The notes under the pieces: generated by a model
What the model was told of the DNA's origin: nothing
What the model saw: the letters and a program-made list of their open reading frames with translations, nothing else
The model's database searches: none
Program-made: the position numbers and the translations under genes
DNA from: CAWBJP01 sp963789165
GTDB lineage: Bacteria; Actinomycetota; Acidimicrobiia; IMCC26256; BP-133
Direction of reading: 5' to 3'
Assembly: GCA_963789165.1 (NCBI GenBank)
Contig: CAWBJP010000013.1
Location: 8,345 to 72,344 of the forward strand
Length of the DNA stretch: 64,000 nucleotides
Shown: in pieces, positions 37,593-46,730 of the stretch
Layout of the letters: every line of letters starts with the position of its first letter
Position numbering within the stretch: position 1 is the stretch's first letter

Positions 37593-38378
37593 TCAGGGGG
37601 CGAGGCCGGCGGCGACTCTCAGGGCGAACTCGACCGCCCGCTCCACGATGAGATCCCGGTCGTAGTCCAGGGTGGCCACGTGAAATGAGCGCTCCAGCGT
37701 GACCCGCTCGACGGGACCGGAGACGAGGGCGGCCAGGACGTCGGAGGACACGGGCGGGACGATGTGGTCCTGGGGTGAGGTGAGGATGAGGACCGGGCAG
37801 CGGATGTCCCCCAGACGGCCGTGCAGCTCCCCCACCGCTTCCTGCAGCGACAGCAGCGCCTCGATGGGGGCGGCATCGTAGGCCAGCTCCGCCACTCCGG
37901 GAGCGGCGATGTCGGAGCCGATGCCGGGCAGGCGGTCCTGACCCTGTTCGAGGCAGACCCGCAGCAGGTCGGCGAAAGACTCGGCGGGCGGATCGAAGAG
38001 CCCGTTCACGGCCACCAACCCTGAGATCTCGGGCTGCCGGGCGGCCAGCCAGGCGGCCAGGGTGCCGCCCATCGACAGCCCGGCCACCACCACCGAGTCG
38101 GTGCGCCCGGCGAGCTCCAGGTAGCTGGCTTCGAGGGCCCCGGACCAGTCGGCGAAGCGGGTGGCGGCCAGGTCGTCGACCGACGTGCCGTGCCCGGGCA
38201 GGAGCGGGAGCTCGACGGCGAACCCGACTGCGGCCAGGGCCTCGGCCAGCGGGCGCATGGACGACGGGTTGCCGGTGAACCCGTGAACGACCAGCGCGCC
38301 GTGGGGTCCGCCCGGCGCCGAGAACGGCTCGGCTCCGGGGATCACCGGCCCGGGCGCTCCCGTCAACGGGGTCGCCAC
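37593..38378 (-). CDS. Alpha/beta hydrolase (carboxylesterase, Est30-like)
   Basis: This 261-aa serine hydrolase has an oxyanion loop in GALVVHGFTGNPSSM, the nucleophile elbow GLSMGG, the acid in LTSPQDHIVPP and the catalytic His in RSFHVATLD, all in the expected order for the carboxylesterase/monoacylglycerol lipase group. There is no signal peptide, so it is cytoplasmic. The GTG start at 38378 directly abuts the stop of the ferredoxin gene, suggesting cotranscription, though no metabolic link is clear. The substrate is probably a short- or medium-chain ester. Confidence 0.9.
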   Translation of the reverse strand: MATPLTGAPGPVIPGAEPFSAPGGPHGALVVHGFTGNPSSMRPLAEALAAVGFAVELPLLPGHGTSVDDLAATRFADWSGALEASYLELAGRTDSVVVAGLSMGGTLAAWLAARQPEISGLVAVNGLFDPPAESFADLLRVCLEQGQDRLPGIGSDIAAPGVAELAYDAAPIEALLSLQEAVGELHGRLGDIRCPVLILTSPQDHIVPPVSSDVLAALVSGPVERVTLERSFHVATLDYDRDLIVERAVEFALRVAAGLAP

Positions 38379-38609
38379 TTAGACATAGGGGTCATCCGGT
38401 CCGCCGGCCAGCGCCCACCAGTCGTCGGGCGCGGGCGACCAGCCGGGATCGGACACGATGCAGTCGGGGATCGGACAGGCGGGCAGGCACTTGTCGCAGC
38501 CGCTGCACAGCTCGGGCACGATCACCACGTCGGGCCCGTGGTTGAAGATGGCACCGAACGGGGGCGGACAGGCCCGCAGGCAGGCGTCGCAGTTGATGCA
38601 GAGCGACAT
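38379..38609 (-). CDS. Two-cluster [4Fe-4S] ferredoxin-like protein, start uncertain
   Basis: This 76-aa protein has two cluster motifs, CINCDACLRACPP and CSGCDKCLPACPIPDC, each giving four cysteines for [4Fe-4S] clusters. It is presumably an electron carrier. The ATG at 38609 lacks a ribosome binding site. In the same frame just upstream the sequence reads KWQVPPVRID, which looks like part of the protein, but no start codon lies between it and the in-frame TAG near 38704. A missing or extra base may hide the real start, in line with other indels in this window. It abuts the esterase gene. Confidence 0.78.
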   Translation of the reverse strand: MSLCINCDACLRACPPPFGAIFNHGPDVVIVPELCSGCDKCLPACPIPDCIVSDPGWSPAPDDWWALAGGPDDPYV

Positions 38610-38702
38610 GTCGATGCGGACCGGCGGAACCTGCCACTTGGGGTTCCGGGTCCGGGTGGCCAGCCGGCCAGCCCGCCCACTTCCGGTGCAGGGCGTTAGA
38701 AG

Positions 38703-39137
38703 CTACCCCTGACCTCGGCGCCACACGGCCCGGCGCACCTCGGACTCCGCTCCGGCGGCGGCGGCGGAAAGGATGGCGATGGCCTCGCCCATGATCTCCG
38801 CCTGGGTGACCACCACGTCCTCCAGCTCAGAGATCTTGCGCTCCAGGGAGACGAGGCGCTGCTTGTCGTCCCGGAAGTCCTGGGTGATGAGCAGGGCCGC
38901 GCCCAACCCGATGAGCACCGCCCCGCCGACCCCCCCGGAGATGAGGTAGGGCATCTGGAGGAACACCTCGGGCAGGTCGCGCACCTGGTACCAGCCGACC
39001 AGGATGGCCACCCCGCCGGCCACCATCAGGATCCAGGCCAGGACGGCCCGCCACCGGCGGAACAGCTGCTCCTGGACGAGCGCCTGGAGCTGGGCCTGTT
39101 GCTCCCTCCGGTCAGTGCCGCCGGGGGTCGGTTCCAA
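38703..39137 (-). CDS. Small membrane protein with two TM segments and coiled coil
   Basis: This 144-aa protein has two hydrophobic helices (about 31-50, AVLAWILMVAGGVAILVGW, and about 63-86, LISGGVGGAVLIGLGAALLI) followed by a heptad-like segment (DKQRLVSLERKISELEDVVV) and a helical tail. The start is a TTG at 39137 with AGGAGAG just upstream, overlapping the stop region of the secreted-protein gene. It appears to be the last gene of the transporter operon. I do not recognise the family; a scaffold or accessory membrane protein is possible. Confidence 0.65.
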   Translation of the reverse strand: MEPTPGGTDRREQQAQLQALVQEQLFRRWRAVLAWILMVAGGVAILVGWYQVRDLPEVFLQMPYLISGGVGGAVLIGLGAALLITQDFRDDKQRLVSLERKISELEDVVVTQAEIMGEAIAILSAAAAGAESEVRRAVWRRGQG

Positions 39138-39145
39138 GAGCTCTC

Positions 39146-40615
39146 CTAGCCGAAACGCCGGATGACGAACCGGGCCACAGGCAGGATGAGCCCGAGGCCC
39201 AGGAAGGCCCCGAACGCTCGGCTGACGCTGCGGGCCCCCCGCAACCCCAGCGTATCGACTATTTCACCCGGAGAGGGCAGCGCCTGCGCGTTCGGGTCCT
39301 GGATCGAACCCGGAGGGGGCGGAACCACGGGGCCGGCGACCTCGCTCGAGTCGGGCGCGGGCGCCGGGTCCGGCGCGCTCACCCCGATGCCGTCGTTGTT
39401 GGGCAGGGGGGTGGCCTTGGGCACCGGCGCCGGCTTCGGCGGCTTGGCCTGGGTACCTGGCGTCGGCGCAACCGGAGCGGACGTCGTCGGCCCGCTCGCC
39501 GGAACCTGGGGCTCCGGACCCGGCTGCACCGTCGCGTCACCCTCGTTGATCGTGATCTCGCGCTCGCGGTCGAAGGCGGCGACCAGGGCGGTCGAGGAAC
39601 CGAGGTCGAGCACCTGGGTGACCGCCTGGGCAGGGACGCCCGGGGGACCCTGGACGGACTGGTCGAAGCGGACGGTCAACCCCTTGACCTTGACGGTCAC
39701 GAAGTCGGGCTGGCGGTCGACCTGGGCGGCGAAGTCGGGCAGTCCCAGGGTGATGCCGCGCTCCTTCAACTTCTCGAGCAGCGCCTTGGCCCCGTCGTAA
39801 GCCTCCTGCTCGGAGGGTGCCCCGCTGGCCAGGCGCAGCCCGGCCGGGGTCAGCTGCACCGCGTTGTCGAGGATGACGAAGTTCTCCACCCGGATGTCGC
39901 CCCGGCCGTCCTTGGAGTTGGTCGCGCCCAGACCCGAGGCGGTGGCCGTGGTGGAGAGCGAGGAGAAGCGGATCTCGCCCTTGGGCCCGATCACGGCGTC
40001 GCGCAGTTCGGAACGGGCCACGCCGGTCAGGCGGCCCGAGTTGTCGATGGTGGTGTCGTGGCTGGCCGAGGAACCCCCGATGGTGATGTAGCCACCGAGC
40101 CCGCCGGCGGGGCCGGCCGCCTCACCCAGGGTCCGCACCAGCTGGTTGCCGCAGTCGCCACCACAGTCGGTCAGGGCGTGGATGCTGCCCGGGTACTTGC
40201 CTTCCTTGCCTGCGAAGGAGGCGGCCTGATCCCGGTGAGCGGGATCGACCGAGAAGTGGCTCGCCTCCGCCTCGGGGAGGAAGGGGTCACGGCACTTGCT
40301 CTCCTCGAAACCGGTGCAGCTCAGGCCCTCGATCGACTCGCCCCGCATGGCCGACACCGACAGGTCGGGCTGGGCCAGGGCGGCCCGGGCCTCGGTGAGG
40401 GGGAGATTGTTGGTCACACCCGAGACGTAGGGCACCTTCAGGTCGTCGACCGGTAGGCCACTCGAGCCGGCCCAGAAGAGCGGGTAGGCGCGCGCCAGCA
40501 CCGTGTAGGAGGCGGGGGCGGCAGGAGCAGCAGAAGCAGGGGAAGGCGCGAGTAACGACGCGGCCAGCGCCACCAACGTGGCGCACAGCCCCCTAGGGAG
40601 GCGGCCCAGCTTCAT
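39146..40615 (-). CDS. Secreted, C-terminally anchored surface protein of unknown function
   Basis: This 489-aa protein has a signal peptide (MKLGRLPRGLCATLVALAAS and onward to PASA) and, at the C-terminus, a Pro/Ala-rich spacer (about 385-450) followed by a hydrophobic helix and basic tail (AFGAFLGLGLILPVARFVIRRFG), so it is probably held in the membrane with its body outside. The body contains paired cysteines (LSCTGFEESKC and CGGDC). No domain is recognised. Its ATG overlaps the LivF stop by four bases, so its synthesis is coupled to the transporter, suggesting it assists uptake or sensing of the same substrate (inference). Confidence 0.78.
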   Translation of the reverse strand: MKLGRLPRGLCATLVALAASLLAPSPASAAPAAPASYTVLARAYPLFWAGSSGLPVDDLKVPYVSGVTNNLPLTEARAALAQPDLSVSAMRGESIEGLSCTGFEESKCRDPFLPEAEASHFSVDPAHRDQAASFAGKEGKYPGSIHALTDCGGDCGNQLVRTLGEAAGPAGGLGGYITIGGSSASHDTTIDNSGRLTGVARSELRDAVIGPKGEIRFSSLSTTATASGLGATNSKDGRGDIRVENFVILDNAVQLTPAGLRLASGAPSEQEAYDGAKALLEKLKERGITLGLPDFAAQVDRQPDFVTVKVKGLTVRFDQSVQGPPGVPAQAVTQVLDLGSSTALVAAFDREREITINEGDATVQPGPEPQVPASGPTTSAPVAPTPGTQAKPPKPAPVPKATPLPNNDGIGVSAPDPAPAPDSSEVAGPVVPPPPGSIQDPNAQALPSPGEIVDTLGLRGARSVSRAFGAFLGLGLILPVARFVIRRFG

Positions 40616-41355
40616 GGGGATTCTCCTCTGCTTCGTTTGGCGTCGGCGCCGTTGCCATCGCCGGGGTGCGTTGACTGCCACGAAACGTCCGTCAGAGACA
40701 GCTTAGCTGGCTCCGTGAGCATGCTGTTGCGGCCATTCTCAACCACTACGACCCGATCGGCAAGGTCAAGTGCCAGTTTGACAAATTGTTCCACCACCAG
40801 CAGGGATACCCCATTTAGGGTCAAACCGCGCAAAACTTCGAAAAGTTGGATGGCGAGGGCGGGAGACACGCCCGTGGAGAGCTCGTCGACCAGCAGCAGA
40901 CGGGGCCGGCTGACCAGGGCCCGGGCCAGGACCAGCACCTGCTGCTCCCCCACCGGCAGGCTTCCGGCCAGTCGGTGGGCCACCTCCCCAAGGCCCGGGA
41001 ACAGGCCGAGAGCCCACTCGACGTCCTCATGGCCCTGCCGAGGGCGGGTGAAGGCCCCGGCCGACAGATTCTCGAGCACCGTCAGGCCGGGGAACAGCCG
41101 CCGGCGCTCGGGGATCTGGACCACCCCGGCGGCCACAATCCGGCCCGGAGACATCCGGTCGAGCCGGACCCCGTCGAAGGCGATGGTGCCGGCCGAGGGC
41201 CGGATCAGCCCCGAGACGGCTCGGAGGAGCGTCGTCTTGCCCGCCCCGTTGGGTCCCAGGAGCGCCACCACCTGGCTCTCACCCACCGTGAGGTCGAAGT
41301 CGCGCAGGGCGGGCTGGGACCCGTAGGACACGTTCAGGCCGCGGATCTCCAACAT
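40612..41355 (-). CDS. Branched-chain-type ABC transporter ATP-binding protein (LivF-like)
   Basis: This 247-aa nucleotide-binding subunit has Walker A GPNGAGKTT (about 34-42), Q-loop region VVQIPERRRLFPGLTV typical of LivF, and Walker B LLLVDE. The signature loop reads SLPVGEQQ where LSGGEQQ is normal, and the D-loop region reads ELSTGVSP rather than EPSLGLAP. Catalysis may therefore be altered, though the Glu of Walker B is present. It is encoded after LivG with a five-base gap and overlaps the following secreted-protein gene (ATGA). Confidence 0.87.
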   Translation of the reverse strand: MLEIRGLNVSYGSQPALRDFDLTVGESQVVALLGPNGAGKTTLLRAVSGLIRPSAGTIAFDGVRLDRMSPGRIVAAGVVQIPERRRLFPGLTVLENLSAGAFTRPRQGHEDVEWALGLFPGLGEVAHRLAGSLPVGEQQVLVLARALVSRPRLLLVDELSTGVSPALAIQLFEVLRGLTLNGVSLLVVEQFVKLALDLADRVVVVENGRNSMLTEPAKLSLTDVSWQSTHPGDGNGADAKRSRGESP

Positions 41356-41360
41356 GGCGG

Positions 41361-42498
<1,138 letters not shown>

Positions 42499-42506
<8 letters not shown>

Positions 42507-44418
42507 CGGGGCTCCCCACCGGCGCGGCGACCTCCGCCGGCGCCCGTCCCGTCGCCACCGCCACCCGGCGGGCCAGGCCCGCCAGCCCACCCACGGGCAC
42601 GGCGGCCACGGCCAGCAGGCCGAGCACCGCCACCGCACCCGGACCGGGTCCGCCTCCGTCGAAGGGCAGGACCTCGAAGACGAAGACCACCGCCGCCGTC
42701 CCCACCAGCGATCCCGTTCCGCCCACGACCGCGTAGAGGAGATATTGCAGGGACAGGAAGGCGGCGAAGCGGGTCGGGTCGATGGTCCCGGCCAGGTAGG
42801 CGTGGACGACGCCGCCGAGGCCGGCCACCACGGCGGCGAAAGCGAGGGCGACCACCCGGTAGTGCCGCGGGTCGATCCCCAGGCTGGCCGCGCCCTCCTC
42901 GGCGTCCCGTACCGCGGCGAAGGCCCGTCCGACCCGGGACCGCCGCAGGTTGGCGGCGAACAACACCACGCCGGCGGCCAGGGCCAGGGCCAGGAGATAA
43001 AGGGAGACGGCGGGGCGACCGGCCAGGGACACCATCCACTCGGGTCGGGCCAGTTCGCTCGAACCCGTGAACCAGTGCGAGCGCGGCCCCCACAGGAACG
43101 AGGACCCCACCACGGCCAGGCCGACCGACACCACCGCGAAGGGCAGGCGGCCCCGGGCCCGGAGGGCCGGGAGCCCCGCCACCAGGGCCAGGGGCAGGGC
43201 GACGAAGGCGGCCATCGGGATGGCCAGGACGTGGGGGACGCCCATGCGGGTGGCGAAATTGGCCGCCATGAAGGCGGAGAACCCGGCGAAGGCGACCTGG
43301 CCCAGGGCCAGCTGACCGGTCCAGCCGATCGTCACCACGATGGAGGCGCACATCAGGAAGACGGTGATGCCCCGCACCCAGGCGACCAGCGCCAGATCGC
43401 CGGAGAAGGCGGGGACGGCCACCAGCAGCACCGCCGCCACCAGCACCAGCGCCGCCCGGCCCGCTCCGGGCGGGATCCGCACCGGCGCCGAGGAAGCGGC
43501 CGGCGCCCAGTCCGCGGACCGGTCGTCGGGCTCCCGGAGCCGGTCCAGGAGCCGGGGCCGTTTCCAGAGCAGGAGCGCCACGAGAAGGAAGGCGACCAGG
43601 GTGCGCGCCCCACCCAGGCCCACCGAGCCGGAGGGCTCGAGCAGGGTCGGGACCACCCCGAGGATCAGGGCGCCGAGGCCGGCGAGAGGCAGATTGCGGA
43701 ACCCGCCGAGGAGGGCGGCACCGAAGGCGAAGGGCAGGTACACCGTCTGCTCGTAGGTGCTGGACAGCACCGGGTGCGCCACCAGGATGACGGCCAGGGC
43801 GGCCAGAAGCGACGACAGCGCCCAGGCGGCCATCGACAGGCGGTCGGGGTCCATCCCCATCAACCCGGCGGCGTCCCGGTCGGCGGCGTAGGCCCGCAGG
43901 GCGAGCCCGAAGCGGGTGCGCCGGTAGAGCGCCGCCACCCCGGTGAGGGCGGCGGCGGCCAGCAACACACTCCCGAGCTGCTGGCGGGGTACGGCGACCT
44001 CGCCCAGGGCGAGGGGCGGACCGGGCCACACCCCGGGGAGGAGCTTGGGCGCCGAACCCCAGGCCGCGTTGGCGCCGGCCAGAAGGGCACCCGTCCACCC
44101 GAGCAGGACCACCAGGGCCGTCTGCATGCGTCCCCGCCAGGGTCGCACCATCAGGTCCGTCACCACGCCGAGCGCGGCGGCGGCGACCATGGCCACACCC
44201 AGCGCCGGCCACCAACCCAGCTCCCCGCCGATGAGGCCTTCGGGGGTGGCCAGGTCCCAGTGGAGGACGGCGGCCACCGTGCCGATGGCCACGAAGGCGA
44301 CGTTGGGCACGCGGGTGGCCTGGTAGACGAGCGTCACGCTGGTCGCCATCAGGGCGTAGATGGCCCCCAGCGAGAGGCCCAGGACCGTGGCTTCGAACAG
44401 GCTGGTCACGCCCGACAA
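42499..44418 (-). CDS. Fused LivH-LivM branched-chain-type ABC permease
   Basis: This 639-aa polytopic membrane protein joins two permeases usually encoded separately. Residues 1 to about 290 resemble LivH (GLSLGAIYALMATSVTLVYQ, RPWRGRMQTALVVLL, YRRTRFGLALRAYAADRDAA). After a linker of about 45 residues, residues about 340-610 resemble LivM (IVVTIGWTGQLALGQVAFAGFSAFM, RSRVGRAFAAVRDAEEGAASLGI). Together they would form the whole membrane channel. The start is TTG 44418 or GTG 44409; neither has a strong ribosome binding site. The binding protein is encoded 81 bases upstream on the same strand. The ligand is not deducible, since this class also takes amides, aromatics and urea. Confidence 0.9.
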
Positions 44419-44499
44419 CGCCCATGGCTCTTCGCCTGGCGGCTCATCGCAGCGTCGGCGGGGGCCCCTGCCCCACCTCCTGACGCCACTACGTGGTGT

Positions 44500-46077
44500 C
44501 TAGGGCGCACAGGCACTCTCCGGGCAGGCCGATTCGATGATCTCGCCGGTGGGGACGAAGCGCCCGCCGCTGGCGGACAGGATCGACATCTTCTTGGTCC
44601 CCACCCGGCCGGTGGGCGACCAGGTGAGGCTGGGACCCATCCCCGAGTCCCAGCCGGTCAGGCCTTCGGCCGCCCGCAAGAACGCCGGGCGGGTCAGCTC
44701 GCGGCCGGCGGTGATCAGGAGCTGCTCGGTGACCTTCGCCCCCAGGTAGGCGGCCAGCGTGGCGGGCGCCGCGGGCTCGGCGTCGGGGTGGTAGCGGGCC
44801 AGGTCGGCCCGGTATTCGGCCATGGCCGGAGCCGGGTCGTCCGCGGGCAGGAAGACCGATGTGGACAGGAAGCCCTCCGCGAAAAGGCCGGCACCGGCGG
44901 CGACGTCGTCGACGGGCATGGACAGTTCGGTGGCCACGGGCGGCTTCCAGCCCAGCCGCCGCATGGCCGCGATGCAGAGCTGGAGGTCCCGCGCCGTGGC
45001 CAGGTTCAGGAAGAGATACTCCGGGTTGTGGGCCAGGGTGCCCCGCACCTGGTCGTCACAGGACTCGGCGTCGAGAGGCAGGCGGACCTTGCCCTTGTTC
45101 GCCAGCCCCTCGTCCTCGTAGATCGCCTCCGCCTCGGCGGCCATGGCCGCCGCGTCCTCCCAGTCCGGGTGGTCGCTCATGATCACGCCGATGTTCGACG
45201 CCCCCAGCGCCTTGGCCTTCTGGGCCCGGATCCAGGCGGCGTGGCGGGTCCCGGGCCCGGTGGTGAAGATGCAGCGGTACTGAGGGGCGACCTGCGGCTC
45301 GGGCATGGTGGCCACGTCGGCCACCAGCGGGAGTGGCTTCGACCCGCTCCCGCCCCCGCAGGCGTAGTCGGCCACGGACCGCACGGACCCGGCGGCGAAC
45401 GCCGAGAAGACATGGTCGGACTCGACCAGACGGCGGAACAGGACCCGGTCCCGCGCCGGGTCGAGCCCGTCGTCGTACACGACGAGTTTGACGCGCCGGC
45501 CGTGGATGCCGCCGGTGTCGTTGATGCGCTGCACCCGGGCGTCAAACCCGTAGAGCTCTTGGCGGCCGATGGCGCCCAGGGGCCCCGAGAGAGGGATGGC
45601 CCCACCCATCACCACGATGGTAGCGGTCACCCCCTCCTCTGTTGGTGGAGGGGGCGCGGTGGTGGGAGCCGTGGGCGGTGACGGACGGGGCGCGGCGGCG
45701 ATCCGGACGCCGGGTACCGGAGGCGGGCCAGGCGACGCCGCCGGAGCGGGAGGCGGGACCCCGTCCGGGGCGGCGGCCGGCGGGGTCGCCGATGTCGCGG
45801 CCGGGGCGGTCGGCGCGGTCGCCCGGTTGGGTCTGGGTTCCGACCGGGCCCGGGAGTAGCGCACGGCCCGTCTGCTCAGGGACGCCTCCCCGTCGCCCTC
45901 GGAGGGCTGGGTGCCGGTGGGGCCCGAGCCGCGCGTGGGTTGGTTGCGGCGGTAGTTCTCCTCCAGCGTGCCCCCACAGGACCCGGCGGCCAGGGACAGC
46001 ACCCCGACGGCGGCCAGCACCCGCACCGTCAACCCTCGACCCGGAATCGGCCTCTCCCCTTCTTCACCGCGCGACAC
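44500..46077 (-). CDS. Branched-chain-type ABC transporter substrate-binding lipoprotein (LivK-like)
   Basis: This 525-aa lipoprotein has a lipobox AGSC (LSLAAGSCGG, Cys about residue 34). Residues about 36-150 are a long Pro/Ala/Arg-rich spacer that could span a thick cell wall. The type-I periplasmic binding fold follows: VVMGGAIPLSGPLGAIGRQELYGFDARV, INDTGGIHGRRVKLVVYDDG and EGFLSTSVFLP. The start GTG 46077 is the longest; a TTG or GTG nearer the hydrophobic core (about 46030) after GAAGAAGGGGAGAGG would give a more normal signal peptide. It heads the operon LivK-LivHM-LivG-LivF-surface protein-membrane protein. Confidence 0.88.
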   Translation of the reverse strand: MSRGEEGERPIPGRGLTVRVLAAVGVLSLAAGSCGGTLEENYRRNQPTRGSGPTGTQPSEGDGEASLSRRAVRYSRARSEPRPNRATAPTAPAATSATPPAAAPDGVPPPAPAASPGPPPVPGVRIAAAPRPSPPTAPTTAPPPPTEEGVTATIVVMGGAIPLSGPLGAIGRQELYGFDARVQRINDTGGIHGRRVKLVVYDDGLDPARDRVLFRRLVESDHVFSAFAAGSVRSVADYACGGGSGSKPLPLVADVATMPEPQVAPQYRCIFTTGPGTRHAAWIRAQKAKALGASNIGVIMSDHPDWEDAAAMAAEAEAIYEDEGLANKGKVRLPLDAESCDDQVRGTLAHNPEYLFLNLATARDLQLCIAAMRRLGWKPPVATELSMPVDDVAAGAGLFAEGFLSTSVFLPADDPAPAMAEYRADLARYHPDAEPAAPATLAAYLGAKVTEQLLITAGRELTRPAFLRAAEGLTGWDSGMGPSLTWSPTGRVGTKKMSILSASGGRFVPTGEIIESACPESACAP

Positions 46078-46147
46078 GACGCCGAGACCCGCGTTCTCGA
46101 CTTCCGGACCTTAGGACACCGACGGCTCCACGCCCTATGTTCTTCCG

Positions 46148-46549
46148 GTGGCCAAATTCGCGTTTCTCTCTCCGGACTGGCTTACCGAGGTGCGCCGCCT
46201 GTACGCCGAGCACGGCGCCGTCCTGCCGTCCGAAGCCGACGTGCGCATGAACCTGCGGGTCACCGAGACGCCCTTCGGGGACGACCGCGAGTTCCACATG
46301 GCTCTGGCCGCCGGCAGCGCCGACTGGAACGAGGGTCATCTGGACGACGCCGACGTGACCCTGATCCTGGGCTACGCCACGGCCAGGGACATCTTCGTCA
46401 TGGGCAACCCCCAGGCCGCCATCGAGGCCTTCATGGCCGGGCGGATCACCATTTCGGGGGACATCACCAAGCTGATGGTGGCCCAGGCCGCCCAGCTCGG
46501 ACCCGACGCCATCCGGTTGGGTCTCGCCCTCCAGGAGATCACCGAGTAG
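46148..46549 (+). CDS. SCP2 sterol-binding domain protein
   Basis: This 133-aa protein consists of one SCP2-like domain: FLSPDWLTEVRRLYAEHG, ADVTLILGYATARDIFVMGNPQAAIEAFMAGRI split over helix and strand, and the terminal TISGDITKLMVAQ. Such proteins bind lipids or acyl-CoA in a hydrophobic pocket. The start is GTG 46148; there is no clear ribosome binding site. Its gene is divergent from the transporter operon and convergent with the kinase gene, with a large hairpin after its stop. Confidence 0.85.
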   Translation: MAKFAFLSPDWLTEVRRLYAEHGAVLPSEADVRMNLRVTETPFGDDREFHMALAAGSADWNEGHLDDADVTLILGYATARDIFVMGNPQAAIEAFMAGRITISGDITKLMVAQAAQLGPDAIRLGLALQEITE

Positions 46550-46555
46550 ACGCGA

Positions 46556-46647
46556 CCGTGCCTCGAGGGGGTAGGGCATCCGGGCCCGGTGGCGGCTGGG
46601 GAACACCACCCGGCACTCGCAGACGCTCCTACCCCCCCGAGGCACGG
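46556..46647. terminator. Long imperfect hairpin between convergent SCP2 and kinase genes
   Basis: Two 20-base arms (46556-46575 and 46628-46647) are inverted repeats with one mismatch. Inside them a second stem of about 9 bp with one mismatch (GCCCGGTGG and CCACCCGGC) surrounds a loop of about 13 bases. It starts seven bases after the SCP2 stop and lies 84 bases beyond the kinase stop. It probably ends both transcripts, but its size and two-tier structure would also fit a small structured RNA. There is no T-run. Confidence 0.55.
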
Positions 46648-46730
46648 AGCGATCGCGATCCTAACACGGCACCTCGGAAGAGCAATCGATCAGCCGGCGG
46701 GCTCCGGGGAGATTCGCGGCTCCTGCCCGA

